Shown in pieces: positions 22,334 to 34,060 of a stretch of DNA of 64,000 nucleotides. The notes below the pieces were generated by a model. The model was not told the origin of the DNA. It worked only from the letters and a program-made list of their open reading frames with translations, and did no database searches. Positions within the stretch are counted from its first letter, which is position 1. Every line of letters starts with the position of its first letter. A program made the translations under genes and the position numbers. Origin of the DNA: Halichondria panicea (taxonomy: Eukaryota > Porifera > Demospongiae > Suberitida > Halichondriidae); contig NC_087381.1 in the NCBI RefSeq assembly GCF_963675165.1, positions 4,837,378-4,901,377 of the forward strand, given 5' to 3'.

Positions 22334-22777
22334 GGTCTTAGGATGTGTAATTCTTCAATGCAACAGAGAAAAGTCTCATTCTTATGTACAGAAACTAGTT
22401 CAGATCTATGTATGTAGTAGCTAGTAGCTACTATGGGCCTGAGACAGCTAGCTAGCTAGCTATTGTTCACTCTCTTTTGGCCCCAATTAAATTAACTTCC
22501 TGTCTATTTCCGGTGCGACACGCATGGGCCGCGTGAACAGCTCCCAATTGATCATCAAATTTGCTGCATAATTTGCACCTAAAACGAAGCAACCAGAAAT
22601 GAAATGATATGCGGGGTCAAAGTTGAATCGCTTGGGGATGATTTATGTTGATAATTATTGTAGTCAGATAGCAAAAATAGTCTAGTCTGTCTTAGAGTAG
22701 GTTGTACAGTGCATCCTAGTGAGTAGTTGTACTTAAATGTATCGCAAGATTGGGTAAGAAATTGTGCTGATACATGC
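22334..22777. other. Intergenic, no gene seen
   Basis: No supported exon, RNA or repeat boundary; a short GCTA run lies at about 22447-22462. Confidence 0.4.
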
Positions 22778-24190
22778 AGTGGAACCTGGCCCTCTATAAC
22801 GGACACCTTTGGGGAACATTGTTTTGGCCTTTATACAGAGGTGGCCTTTGTTGAGAGGTTGTTTTGTACAAACTGTTCATTTGGGACCTGAGTGCTTGGC
22901 CGTAATATATACAGTTCATTTAGTCTAGAGAGTAGATTACCACAAATGTGTGAGTAGTTGTACTTAAATGTGAATATCTTTTGATTGGAGTATTTCTAAG
23001 AAATGGTGTTGATACCCGTGTGTAGGTGAATGACTGAACTACAACATATCCAAAAATGTTTCCATGGAAACATAAGGTGGTGGGTTTGTGGTGATTAATA
23101 GAACAACAGCAAATTGTTATAGTGGGTAATCGGTTAGAGTAATAAAACAGTAATCTTGTACAGCTAAGGTCCTAGACTCCATCACATAATTGTTCAATGG
23201 TTTAAGTATCCTGGCCATCCCTTTATGGGTGTTACAAATGTTCACAGTGTTTATAATTCATGATTTACTGGTTTTCAGGTACACTTTTGGTTAGAGTAAT
23301 AACTTTTGAAAAATTAATAGCTTAGCTTTCAAATTTCTGTAGTAAGTTTACAGATAAATGGGCTACATTTTGATATCAAGAACATCCTATATGCTTATTC
23401 CGTTGCTGAGATAACACTGAAAAGCTACATAATTTACTATTTTCTACTGTTTTGATGACATCAGCAGCTGCAAACCACAAACCAATGATGCTTTAATCAA
23501 CCACAAACGTAATTAAAAATGGGCGTACAGTTATTGTACGCCCACTTATGTGGGTAATTTGAGTGTCATCGATTTGTGGTTAGCAGCTTGTGATGTCATC
23601 AAAACAGTAGAAAATAGTAAATTATGTAGCTTTTCAGTGATATCTCAACAATGGAATAAGCATAAAGGATGTTCTTGGTATCAAAATGTAGCCCATTTAT
23701 TTGTAAACTTACCAGAGAACTTTTAAAGCTAAGCTATAAAATTTTCAGAAGATATTACTCTAACCAAAAGTGTACCTAAAAACCGGTAAATCATGAATTA
23801 TAGACACTGTGAGCATATGTAAGACCCATAAAGAGATGGTTAGGATACCTAAACCATTAATCTATTGTGTGATAAAAGTCTAAGACCTTAGCTGTTTAAG
23901 GTTAGTGTTTTATTACTCTAACCGATTACCCACTATAACAATTTGCTGTTGTTCTATTAATCACCACAAACCCACCATCTTATGTTTCTATGGAAACATT
24001 TTTGGATATGTTGTAGTTCAGTCATTCACCTACACACGGGTATCAACACCATTTCTTAGAAATGCTCCAATCAAAAGATATTTACATTTAAGTACAACTA
24101 TTCACACATTTGTAGTAATCTACTCTCTAGACTAAATGAACTGTAGCAACTGGCCTTTATTCGGAGGTAGTTGTTAACAGAGGTTCCACA
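22778..24190. mobile_element. Giant imperfect palindrome, about 1.4 kb
   Basis: Arms of about 600 bp (22909-23510 and 23565-24144) are reverse complements at high identity, centred near 23530. The outer ends read CAGTGGAACCTGG at the left and GAGGTTCCACA at the right. They are followed inward by TATAACGGACACC- or GGCCTTTAT-type text seen at pogo/Tc1-like ends. It has no coding capacity. A further partial copy continues at 24200-24730 (shared ATCACCACAAATCCACCACC), and a related stretch is in the intron at 9860-10080. Confidence 0.75.
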
Positions 24191-25414
24191 CAATGTATAG
24201 GTGAATGAATAAGCTACACAATAAATTCCCCAATATAGTTTTTGTAGTGGAAAATCATTTTAGGTGAAAATAGGGGTGTGATCGTAAAAAAAATGTGGAC
24301 AAATTTTTCTTATCAAGCTTACTACGTGTATAATTTTTGGACCTTAGCCATAAGATATTCTTCAAATCTCTCCCTAACCGAAATGGCACTAAAAATTTGC
24401 AATTTTGAGCAACATCAAACCTTTCATAATTATATAAGATAGCCATAATAGCTAGATGTTGTGACAAGATCCAAACCTTAGTTGGAAACCGTTAGCCTTT
24501 TCTCTCCCTAACCGATAACCCACTGTAACAATAATTATTGTTTACTGTTTTATTAATCACCACAAATCCACCACCTTATATATATGTTGCATGTTTTGAA
24601 CATGTTGTAGCTTATTCATTAACCTACACAATGGTATCAGCAGATTTCTTAGCAATTATGGGATATTTACATACAACTATAATATACTCACACATTTGTG
24701 GTATTTTACTCTCTAGACTGGATGCCGCGGTGCTTTCAATGTTTGCAGTGCTCAAAACATATTATAGTTATCTTACAGGCAGACAGGCAGACAGACTACT
24801 ATAATTATATCCCGTGGCGCACTTGAGTTAATGAGTGGACTCGAATGTTCTGACTTACTTTCACAATATGGGGTTGCTGTTCAGAAATACCCATAAATTA
24901 TAGATGTTTCCTAAATATTGACCCTGCGCGTGTACCAGGTGCATTATTGGAACTTCTGAATCATTTCCGATTGTTTCGTTTTAGTAGGACTATATTATAA
25001 TATACATGCGCCCTGATCTAATTAATACTGCTGCAAATTAGTTCACTTTTAGCTACTGCGCTGTGCCCCTCCAGAAAATCCGTGCAGTTTCTAAAACGGC
25101 GACTTCACACAGTGATCTCATGCAGCGGCTATACACATGACATGCATAAGTTAAACAAACTATAAAAGCACAGACCAATAACATTATATGTCAATTTCAT
25201 TGTACATCGCTTGCAGTCAGTCACTCCCAGCACTCATAATTATCACTAGCTGGGCCTGCACATAAAGATATAGCAGTATAATTATACATGAATAATAGCT
25301 CATCATGAGGTATATAGTATTTACTAGTCATGATTGCATTTAAGAGTGGAAAAACATGCATATAATTATTGCATGCAGTGTGCAATACTGTGCAACAGCA
25401 AAACACTTGATTAT
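24191..25414. repeat. Partial palindrome copy and truncated CCCGTGG repeat
   Basis: 24200-24730 is a degraded arm of the 22.8-24.2 kb palindrome family. 24770-24830 (CAGGCAGACAGGCAGACAG, then CCCGTGGCGC) is a short copy of the end of the repeats at 47991-48540 and 57905-58702. The rest, 24840-25414, holds nothing that I can support. Confidence 0.55.
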
Positions 25415-28400
25415 CTACCAAGTATACTGACAGATCTTGGTAGCAATCTCTTTCTTCCCCAGATCCAATAAGATTCTAATCAGTGCTCTGAAGGTTGCTT
25501 CGCTGGGTTCGTGACCCCTCCAGATTGACAAACAGTTGATCACTGCCACTTGATTGCTTCTACTTAAATAAGTCTCTCGCCTTACGTCAGCTTGTTCATT
25601 GTCAGTAAATTTCAGTGGGTTGAAGTAGAGCTCCACATCATCAAAGTGCACAGCTACTGGAGCAAGGTCGTCTTGTGCAACCTCTTGACCATCAACTCAT
25701 GGAGGATGGTGGTCGCTGGATTCTATACACATAACATGTTGAGACTACAGACTAACAACCTCTTGCTAAAAGTTTCCGGCTTTTGTACATATTTATATAT
25801 ACATTACACAAAGAATCAAGTCTGAAATACTCGGTGGGGCCTAAAAAGTTCCAGAACACTATAATTATTAGTACATTATTTTAATTTACCGATAATAGAT
25901 TTTGTACAGCTACGGACGGCTCACCATTTGCTCATCACCACTGATACTAAACACAGACGGATTAATATCATCATGAGCCACACCAGCTAAGTCCTGAATG
26001 GGAGAAGGGGTAACACTATAAGCATGATTCCAGAACTCTATATTACATGTACACTCACCAGAGGGTTTCTCCCAGTGAAGACGCTGTACTTGTTGAGAGT
26101 CTCCCTCAGACAGCTGTAAGTTCCCTCAGTCTCACTCCTCCACGTCTCAAGGGCCTGGACCACCTCCTGTCTGGGACTAACAGACTGAATTTTTACATTA
26201 GAATGGATCAAGATTTTTTTGTACATGCGACTGTTTCGAACTACTTGATCAGGATATTCACTGTCTGGGTCGGCAATTTGGCTGGCAAGATGGGAAACAA
26301 AAGCTTCGGATATTTTTTCATCTTTCTTGGCATTCTTGTTACTGTGGATACACTGTATGGTGGTTTGATCCAGGCCAGCGTACGGCTCAAACTGTAAGAG
26401 GTGCTCGAAAGTGAGGCCAACTTGGTGTGTTGATTTGATCATTCTTCTGTTGAAAGAGACAGCTGCTGCAATATCGTTGATGTTTACTCGTGGGAGGTCA
26501 GAGGGATTTTTCAGAGGATGCTTGACAATTTCATCTGGATCAATCACTGATTCAATCACATTCACATTGCGGCCATAATGTTCAACAGTCTCACAGATTT
26601 TGTTCACAATTTTGGAACGATGAATCAGACCTTCAGGTAGAACTGTGGCAGAGCGCATTTTGAGAACAAGAGATTGGCCATTTTCAACTAGCTCGAGGTG
26701 TACAGTGATTCCATCATCGTTGCACCAGCAGATCCCACTTTTCCAAACAGAGCAGAATCTCTGCAGGGAAGGTACATTGAGCAATATTTTGCTAGCAGGG
26801 GCAAGTCGGAACATGAACACTATTCTCAGAATGAGGACCTGAAGGCAGCGAGAATCAAAATACTCAGTGTCTTGAGATGTTTCAAACATCCAACCAAAGT
26901 GGTACTTGATGCTTTGAGCTTCTTTCCAAACTTTGTCTGGAGTTTCGATTCGAATGAGCCCAGGAAAGAAGAGATACCGGGTGTCAGGCTCTAGAACAGA
27001 AGCATCTCTGTCAGCCAAAGAAGCAATCTCCTTTGAAATGAAGTCCAAGACTTGCTTGTCTATGACTTCGAAACACAGCTCTAAATGTGACATGAAGGCA
27101 ATCAGCATCCCTATGTCGAAGCCATGGAATGCTTTGCTGAATTTCGACAAAGGTACCACTCCAGTGCTTGAAGCTAGCTTGCAGTGTTGGCGGAAATTTT
27201 CAGGAGCAAACACGGTCCCAGTGATTCTGGACAAAAGCGTTGCTTGATCAATCACTAAGAAAGACTTCTCTGGAGAGCTGTCATTGCGGAGAAACAAGAG
27301 GAGACCTCTTTCATGCAGCTGGTCACAGATCTCTACAAGGTGAGGGACGGTGCTGGGTATGAAAGAAAGAATATCTTGGGTGCGTTGTGACAGATCCTCG
27401 TTAAGATCGCTCTTAATTCTTTCGTAGACGTTTCCTAAAGACAAAGCAAGGTCATTTTTGAAGCTTTCGGCAAGGTAGATGTAAAAGGTGTGAGCATTCA
27501 GGCTAATGGTTTCTGGAGAGCGGAGAATAGCAGAGCTTTTCTGGATCCGTTTTTTCACTATATTCATGTCATCCGAATCAGGAAAGCGGCAATCCATTGC
27601 AATGAACCCTGTGAACTCAAACTTTGGGAATTGCTTGATAATGGGGGCAAAGATATCCTCTTTGGCTTTTGGATCTTCTCCCATTTCCTTCACCTGGTCG
27701 GCATGGCTACCAACTACTATCACATGTGCTTTGCCTTTCAGATTGGTGCACTGGTTTTGGACAAGGGTCAACCAACGATACATGGAATCAATAATCGCCT
27801 GCTCACTTTCTACCAGCTTAGCACAGAGGATAATGATGGGTGGTGAGGTTTGAACAGCATTCTCCAGAATGGCACAGTGGCTAGTGTAAAACTCTTTCTG
27901 ACCAGCAAAATCAAAATATATGATTTTCCCAAACTCTTTGGTATATACTTCGTACGGTATGATCCCAACTGTCCTCGCATCGACGCCATCTACAGGTCTT
28001 GCCCTCCGTAGTTTAGACCAAAACCCTTTTGAGCTCAGAATGGACTTCAACAGAGTGCTCTTCCCCACACCACCATCGCCAATAATGAGCACAGACAGAG
28101 GAAGATGTGGGGTTCGCTCGGAGGAGAGCTTTCTGATGAGCTTACTGTGTTTCTTGTAGACATTGGCAGCCTTGGCTCCGTGTTTCAAGAGGAGTTTTAT
28201 AATTTCAGGGTTGTTGGCCAAATTAAGAGGTGTCTTGCCTTCTTCGTCGGTCACATTTGGATCGCTGTGGCACTCTACCAGTAGAAACTTCACTAATGAT
28301 TTCCGATTATGCTTTACTGATAGTACGAAAACACCTATAGAATAAAATTATCATGGTCAACTTAGATAATCCAGCTAAATTATTGGACACATAATTAATA

Positions 28401-28472
28401 TACTGAAAATGCTCATGTTGATAACAAAATTTTTTTGTGAGTATTGCCATTGAGCTGGTATTGGTTGTTTAT

Positions 28473-29120
28473 TATGCCTCGGTACGCATGCGCAATTGTG
28501 GTATACGGTAGTGTGTTTGTGTGTCTATATGTGTGTAGACTGCGATACAGCTGCTCAAGAGTGTAAGTAAGAGTTTCTATAGGCTTCTAGTCATGTTTTC
28601 TTGGATTTGAATTCGTGGATTTGCAAAATAATGCTTCGTTCTCGAGTTATACCTAGTTTTCATTGCAGCCTTTTCAGAAGAGTGCGTAGCAAAACTTGTT
28701 CACCAAGTGTTGCTACTCTACTTAGTAGTTAACTCTGCACTAGAGCGCTAGCTATTGGTACCTGCAAGATTAAGAGTGATAAGAGAGCTACAAGGCTCTG
28801 TTGATGCAGCCATCAATTCTAGCCTCGATCCCAGGCCGAGTTTTCGCTTTTATAACGGTAGGCGAAGCCTAACCGTTATAAAAGCGAAAACTCGGCCTGG
28901 GATCGAGGCTACCATCAATTCTAGACTTAAACTTTTTGCATCGATCGTTTTAATAACAATCATGGTCGATCATTACCCACTCTTCGAGTTTTCTCTGTGA
29001 ATCTGGATACTGCCTGCATGCAAAACTGTTCATCATGATATTACAGTGTGTGTATAGTAGCTTTATGTTATGTAGCTTTGGCACCTCCACCGAGGCATAA
29101 GCACCCGCAGTGCTTTCATT
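28473..29120 (+). repeat. Repeat family A, copy 3, carrying a MITE
   Basis: Runs from ATGCCTCGGTACGCATGCGC to CACCCGCAGTGCTTTCATT. It has the conserved core and a reduced GT tract. A 92-bp MITE (28820-28911) is inserted in it. It lies between ankyrin exons and the long exon of copy 2, inside that intron. Confidence 0.85.
28820..28911. mobile_element. 92-bp palindromic MITE, 10-bp target duplication
   Basis: A near-perfect hairpin consisting only of the two ends of element 1: TAGCCTCGATCCCAGGCCG through TTTTATAACGG and back. CCATCAATTC flanks it on both sides (28810-28819 and 28912-28921). Other copies of family A lack it and have a single CCATTAATT-like site. Confidence 0.92.
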
Positions 29121-29836
29121 ATTGCATGGTAAGCAGGCCAAAGTCACCAATAGTTCAAATAAGGTCATACATAATTATTACACGTTTGACTTCTGATCAT
29201 GCTTTACTGCTAGGAAAAGCATGAGATGTAGAGTTATACTGGTTATAGTTTACGGCAAAATTATTATTTAAGCATGTACAAGAAGTCAGTAGCAGGCCTT
29301 CTTTTCAGGGAAGGAGACTACTCTCCAACAAGACGACTATAGGCCACCATGCATGGGCATGGTTTAGATACACTTTAGCCAAGAAGCTTGCAACTCCAGC
29401 AAGGGACGTTGAATGCACAACGCTTGGACCTGGAAAGCTCCTGAGCATCTGCATGTATATAGGAGACGACTTGTTGCTTAAACTAGCTCTTCGATGGCTG
29501 CAAATTCCGGCATTCTGCGCTTTTTGCAGTATAATAATTATAATTATAGTGAGACTTAATGATGATGAATCACGAGTAAATAGAAGCAATAAGACATAAA
29601 ATACATGCAGTCATATGGTTGTATTTCATTGGCTGTAAGTTATGTCAGCAATAATCTTCCAATGAGAACAAAAATTGTGGGAGTCTGGTATAATGGTCCC
29701 TAGGTAGGAAGTCTAGCTACTTTTCCATCATAGGGTTAAAAAACTGAGTACTATGCTCTTGATTATAATCACTCCATATATATCTGACCAAATAAGTGCA
29801 ATAAAATTAACAGGTTAGAAATGAAATGGAAATTAC
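29121..29836. other. Intronic sequence of copy 2, no feature seen
   Basis: Part of the intron between ankyrin exon 29941-29837 and the long exon. No repeat end or exon that I can support. Confidence 0.4.
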
Positions 29837-30702
29837 TTGTTGTATCACAGTGATGACTGATGCTGAGATACTTGACAACTTCCCAGTGTTCATGTTCGTA
29901 GGCCAGAGAGAGTGGGGTTTTACCAGCCTTGTTGGCAGTACCTGCACATAATGAGTGTATTTGTATAGTGATCAGCAAATGCATGATGTGCCATACAATG
30001 CTTACTTCTAGGATCACAATGATACTCATTCGCTAGGTACTTGACTGTGTCCAAGTGGCCATTGGCACAGGCCAGAGAGAATGGAGTGTCACCGGCCTTA
30101 TTGACTGGCTCTATATAGATGTACCGAGCAATATGGTATTCAATTATAATAGGCGAAACCTTGTACTATAATTATTATATAATTATATGAACATGCAGTT
30201 TACACCAAAGGTATATTTTATAGTGACTAGCTATTAAATGGATTTGAGTATCACGGTTCAATATAAGTAAGATAATAATTACGTAGAGCTGGTCAGTATT
30301 ATAAAAGTGAAAGGAAGAAAAATTTCTGTTTACTTTTTGGATCGAGGCCCACAGTTTCCACAAGACGCTTGACCCAGTCTAGCCAGCCATAGAATACACT
30401 CACTATAACAGAGCACTCTCACCTTTCCCTGTAGTTTGTATAGTGTAAGACAGCATACAATTGTTAACTTTGTACAGTACAGTACTGACGTATATCAATG
30501 GGGACTTTCCATTATAGAAGTGTGTGTTAAATCTGGTGTTACAGTACAATGGTTTCTTTAGTTTCTGACATGCAGGCAAAAGAACATACGGAAGCCCGTA
30601 GGGGCCATTTAGTTCCGCGTAAATATTCCACTCTAGAATGCATTTCCACTCTGAAATTCCATTCTAGAATGCACTTCCATTCTGAAATTCCATTGTGCTA
30701 TC

Positions 30703-30990
30703 CAGTGGCGGATCCAGTGCAGGGCACAAGGGGCACGTGCCCCCCCTTTCTAACTAGCTCGAATAAAACTAGCTCACTAAGTGTGTGTGGCTTAGAGCAG
30801 CAATCAATTATTGCAGCATGCAGAACAGCAGACCATCTCTATAGTTGTAGACTTTTGAAGCTAAAGAGCAAGATGATTCCATCCATTTCTGCTATCTCCT
30901 GCTACTATAATGTATGTCATACTGTCATCAATCAATCCATGATCAGAAAAGCTAGACATAACTACGACAATGTACACCATGCAATGATGG
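30703..30990 (+). repeat. hAT-like MITE, right end lost
   Basis: Starts CAGTGGCGGATCCAGTGCAG, a typical hAT-type terminus. It shares a long core (GCTTAGAGCAGCAATCAATT ...) with the fuller copy at 55728-56047. The right terminus present in that copy is not found here. Confidence 0.75.
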
Positions 30991-31203
30991 CTCTTTCATT
31001 TTTATACGTAAAGTAGACTAATAATTATTGCCTACAATTATACCACACTTTAAATGCTGATATACATAAACGTGCATATACATGTATACGTGTATACATG
31101 TGCTCTAAACCCCTGCAGATACCAACGGGTATGCATTCATAGATCTAGACGTCAGCTCTAGACGCCACCAACGTGGAATTGGCCTTCAATAACATCATCG
31201 GTG

Positions 31204-33074
31204 GTGAGCATGCATTTATAGAGTATACAGTAGCTTTATATTTGCAGTTAAAATTCCGAAAAATGAACACTTTCTATATAAGTTAAATACACGCACGTAC
31301 TAAGAGATTATGGGCCTTAGAATATGCAGCAACTGTATATAGAGAGGTTGTTCTTTTGTAATGGTGCCGTTCCTTTATTGTGATGGCCACAGTGAGTAGC
31401 ATTATGTATCCCGACACGGTGACACGTACATGTACTGTATGATGCTAGCCTCCTTTTTCTGTTCTTTGTCACACGGTTAATAAGATAAAACACGGTAAGA
31501 ATTGGAGGAACAAAGAAAGAAAGAACGAACCGTCTAAGAAAAAGGAGAGCCTGCCTCGCTAAGTCGCGTGACGGTGGCACAGTAGTGGCACAGTGAAAAT
31601 GAGCGTGGGCTTTCAGTAGATGGGCGGAGCCTGACAGGCAACAAAGCCACAGGATACCTACGCATTGTAGACTTACTTCATATGCAAGTCTGGAGATAAT
31701 TATTATCATAGACGATGGCTTTAATACCTAGCATAGTGAAGTCTGAAGACTAAAGGCCTATCTTTGAGCCTATCCTCAAGCCTCAAATTGAGGCTTGAGT
31801 TATTATTGAGCAGTAGTCTAGTCTAGAAACAGTGTAAAATGACATGACAATGTTGCAAGGTTGTGATCTCATGAGCTGACAGAGTGACTAAACTATACTA
31901 ATTTGTGTGCATGAGACAGTTTTCACAGGGGCACGAGCACCAATGTCGAATTTTCCCTTAGTTCAATACATCGATAGGGTCCTGTCAATTCCATAGTCGT
32001 GTAATCCTATTGTAGTAGTATTAGAGGTTCTGCTCCTTTTGGAAACTTTCTGGCAGTAGAACCAGCTCTATAGTGGATACGGAAATAATACCTGCAGATA
32101 AGCACTCAGGTCTACATTGTCTGCTGTAATTTGAAACACTCGACTGGGTCGAACATGAGGTCTTGAGAGTGGGAGCACATTGAGTTTGATAAGGCGAGTC
32201 TTGTAGTCTGTAGTTCTGCTGTAGTTCTACTGTAATTATCCAAATAGGTTGCCCTTGCCCTTCTAGTTTGGATAGTGTGATTGTTCCAGGGCAATCTTCT
32301 TCTTATTATTATTATGACTTGGACTAAAACATTCCTTCTGATGACATGAAGGGATCTGTCAATTTTGGCATGTCAGAAGTATTGCTGTGAGTTGTCCAGG
32401 ATCTGGGATAGGTTACTTCTTTGCCCAGGTCCTTTTGACAAGTGCTATTATCAGATACAGTAGTACTCTAGCCTTTCATGCTTCATCTTGTAGAGCTAAC
32501 TTCTACATACTGTGTTCTGTAACTTCACACACTCTTTGCCTCTAGTTCCTGGTAAATACGCTCTAAGTACTGTGTCACAGTGTGTGGGAGGACAGATATT
32601 GCGGTTTACTCTTGCCCACGCTCAATTAAATTTGGCTACGTCAGTAGCAGATCACAAGACTTAGCGGGGCAGGCCTTCCTTTTTCTTAGTGGCTTCCTTT
32701 TTTCTTTCTTTGCTTATTCCCGTATGGTGTTAATATTGTGACAAACAACAGAAACAAAATTATAACTGAAAAAGGAAGGCCTGCGAAGGAGGCTAGTATG
32801 ATGCAGTGTAGGTAAGAAGTAGTCTCCAGCAAGGATCTAGCCTAGATCCTTTTTGAGGTCCTGGTATAAGCAGCCAAGGTAAATTCTAGTTAACTGTTGT
32901 ATTGTTTCCGAAAAATGTTGGATATAAGCACCTCATTTTAATGTATTAGATGGTATGACACTTAAATTCTTAGTGCATCAAAATTATTGAACCTGACATC
33001 CTCTTTGTAAGGACAAAAGTTGTTACTCCCAAAATGTTCTTTAATCGAAGACGGCTATACGACTGCATTAATGA
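31204..33074. other. Repeat-rich stretch without genes
   Basis: Contains MITE relatives of 4440-4610: one end near 31530-31555 and a fuller element at about 32664-32800 bounded by GGCCTTCCTTTTTC and its complement. No exon seen. Confidence 0.5.
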
Positions 33075-33660
33075 AAGCACCGCGGGTGCTGATGCCTCGG
33101 TGGAGGTGCCAAAGTTATACATAACATAAAGCTACTAATAGCTAACTTTTATACACACATTGTTATCATGATGAACATTTTTAAATTTGCTGCATGCAGA
33201 ATCAGAATCACAGGGAAACTCAAAGAGTGGGTAATGATTGACCATGATTGTTGTTAAAAACAATCGATGCCAAAAGTTCAAGTCTAAAATTAATGGCTGC
33301 AAGTCAGCAGAGCCTTGCAGCTCTCTCTTCTCACTCTTGCAGCTACCAATAGCTAGCGTTCTAGTGCAGAGCTAACTACTAAGTAGAGTAGCAACACTCG
33401 GTGAACAAGTTTTGCTAAGGACTCTTCTGAAAAGGCTCAATGGCATTCCAAGAGCAAAACTAACAACTTACTATAGACTTTATTTTGCAAATCCACAATT
33501 AATACCAAGCCAAGAAAACATGACTAGAAGCCTATAGAAACTCTTACTTGCACTTCATTGATCCTTGAGCAGCTGAAACAGTCTACACATGCATGCGTGC
33601 ACACACACACACACAAACACACTACCGTATATCTCGCTTGCGCATGCGCACCGAGGCATA
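33075..33660 (-). repeat. Repeat family A, copy 4
   Basis: Reverse orientation, from GAAAGCACCGCGGGTGCTG to CTTGCGCATGCGCACCGAGG. Same core as the other copies, with a short CA run at 33599-33622. Confidence 0.87.
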
Positions 33661-34005
33661 AAAACTTTTGGCATACACCTGTACATGTACATGTACATGC
33701 ATACTTAGGAATGTGCCTGCACTGGTTTTTGGTGGTTGGTACTGGACAAATATAGCCAACGTGGTATGAAGCGGTGAATTGTAACAGCAATTCTCATTGT
33801 ACAGATATAAATGCATATAATCTCCAACTGTTTCTATGCAGAGATCTTTAACCAAGTAGCCAAGAAGACAAATGACTATGATGTGATGATGCTGGATTCT
33901 TCATCAGTCACATTGAAGAGGGAAAGACCATCAAACCATCACATGCACTGCAGCAGGTACTGAGATAGCTGTGCATAATTATACTATTACTATCAGGGAC
34001 GTAGC

Positions 34006-34060
34006 AAGCAACTTTAGGGTCAGGCCATTTTATATAGGTTAAAAAAAGTGCCAATCATTA
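34006..34060. repeat. MITE end, CAGGGACGTAGCAAG type
   Basis: CAGGGACGTAGCAAGCAAC followed by GGTCAGGCCA mirrors GGCCTGACC ... GCTTGCTACGCCCCTG at 62770-62810, so the two are copies of one MITE family with hAT-like ends. The other end of this copy was not located. Confidence 0.5.

Larger units (their letters stand above)
25415..30411 (-). pseudogene. Ankyrin-ROC-COR-death domain protein, copy 2, death domain frameshifted
   Basis: Minus-strand exons: possibly about 30411-30334 (LDWVKRLVETVGLDPK), then 30110-30006, 29941-29837, 28334-26059, 25993-25925 and 25722 onward. Ankyrin repeats precede a ROC domain (P-loop GDGGVGKST, DFAGQ, GSHADQ) and COR region. It aligns along its length with copy 1 and the splice phases are the same. 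The death-domain exon has lost 31 bp relative to copy 1, between two TCAAG direct repeats. The reading frame then stops at TAG 25656-25654, leaving the rest of the domain (25651-25415) in another frame. The long exon is otherwise open, so a protein without a death domain could still be made. Whether to call it a pseudogene or a truncated gene is open. It is inverted relative to copy 1, tail to tail. Confidence 0.8.
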
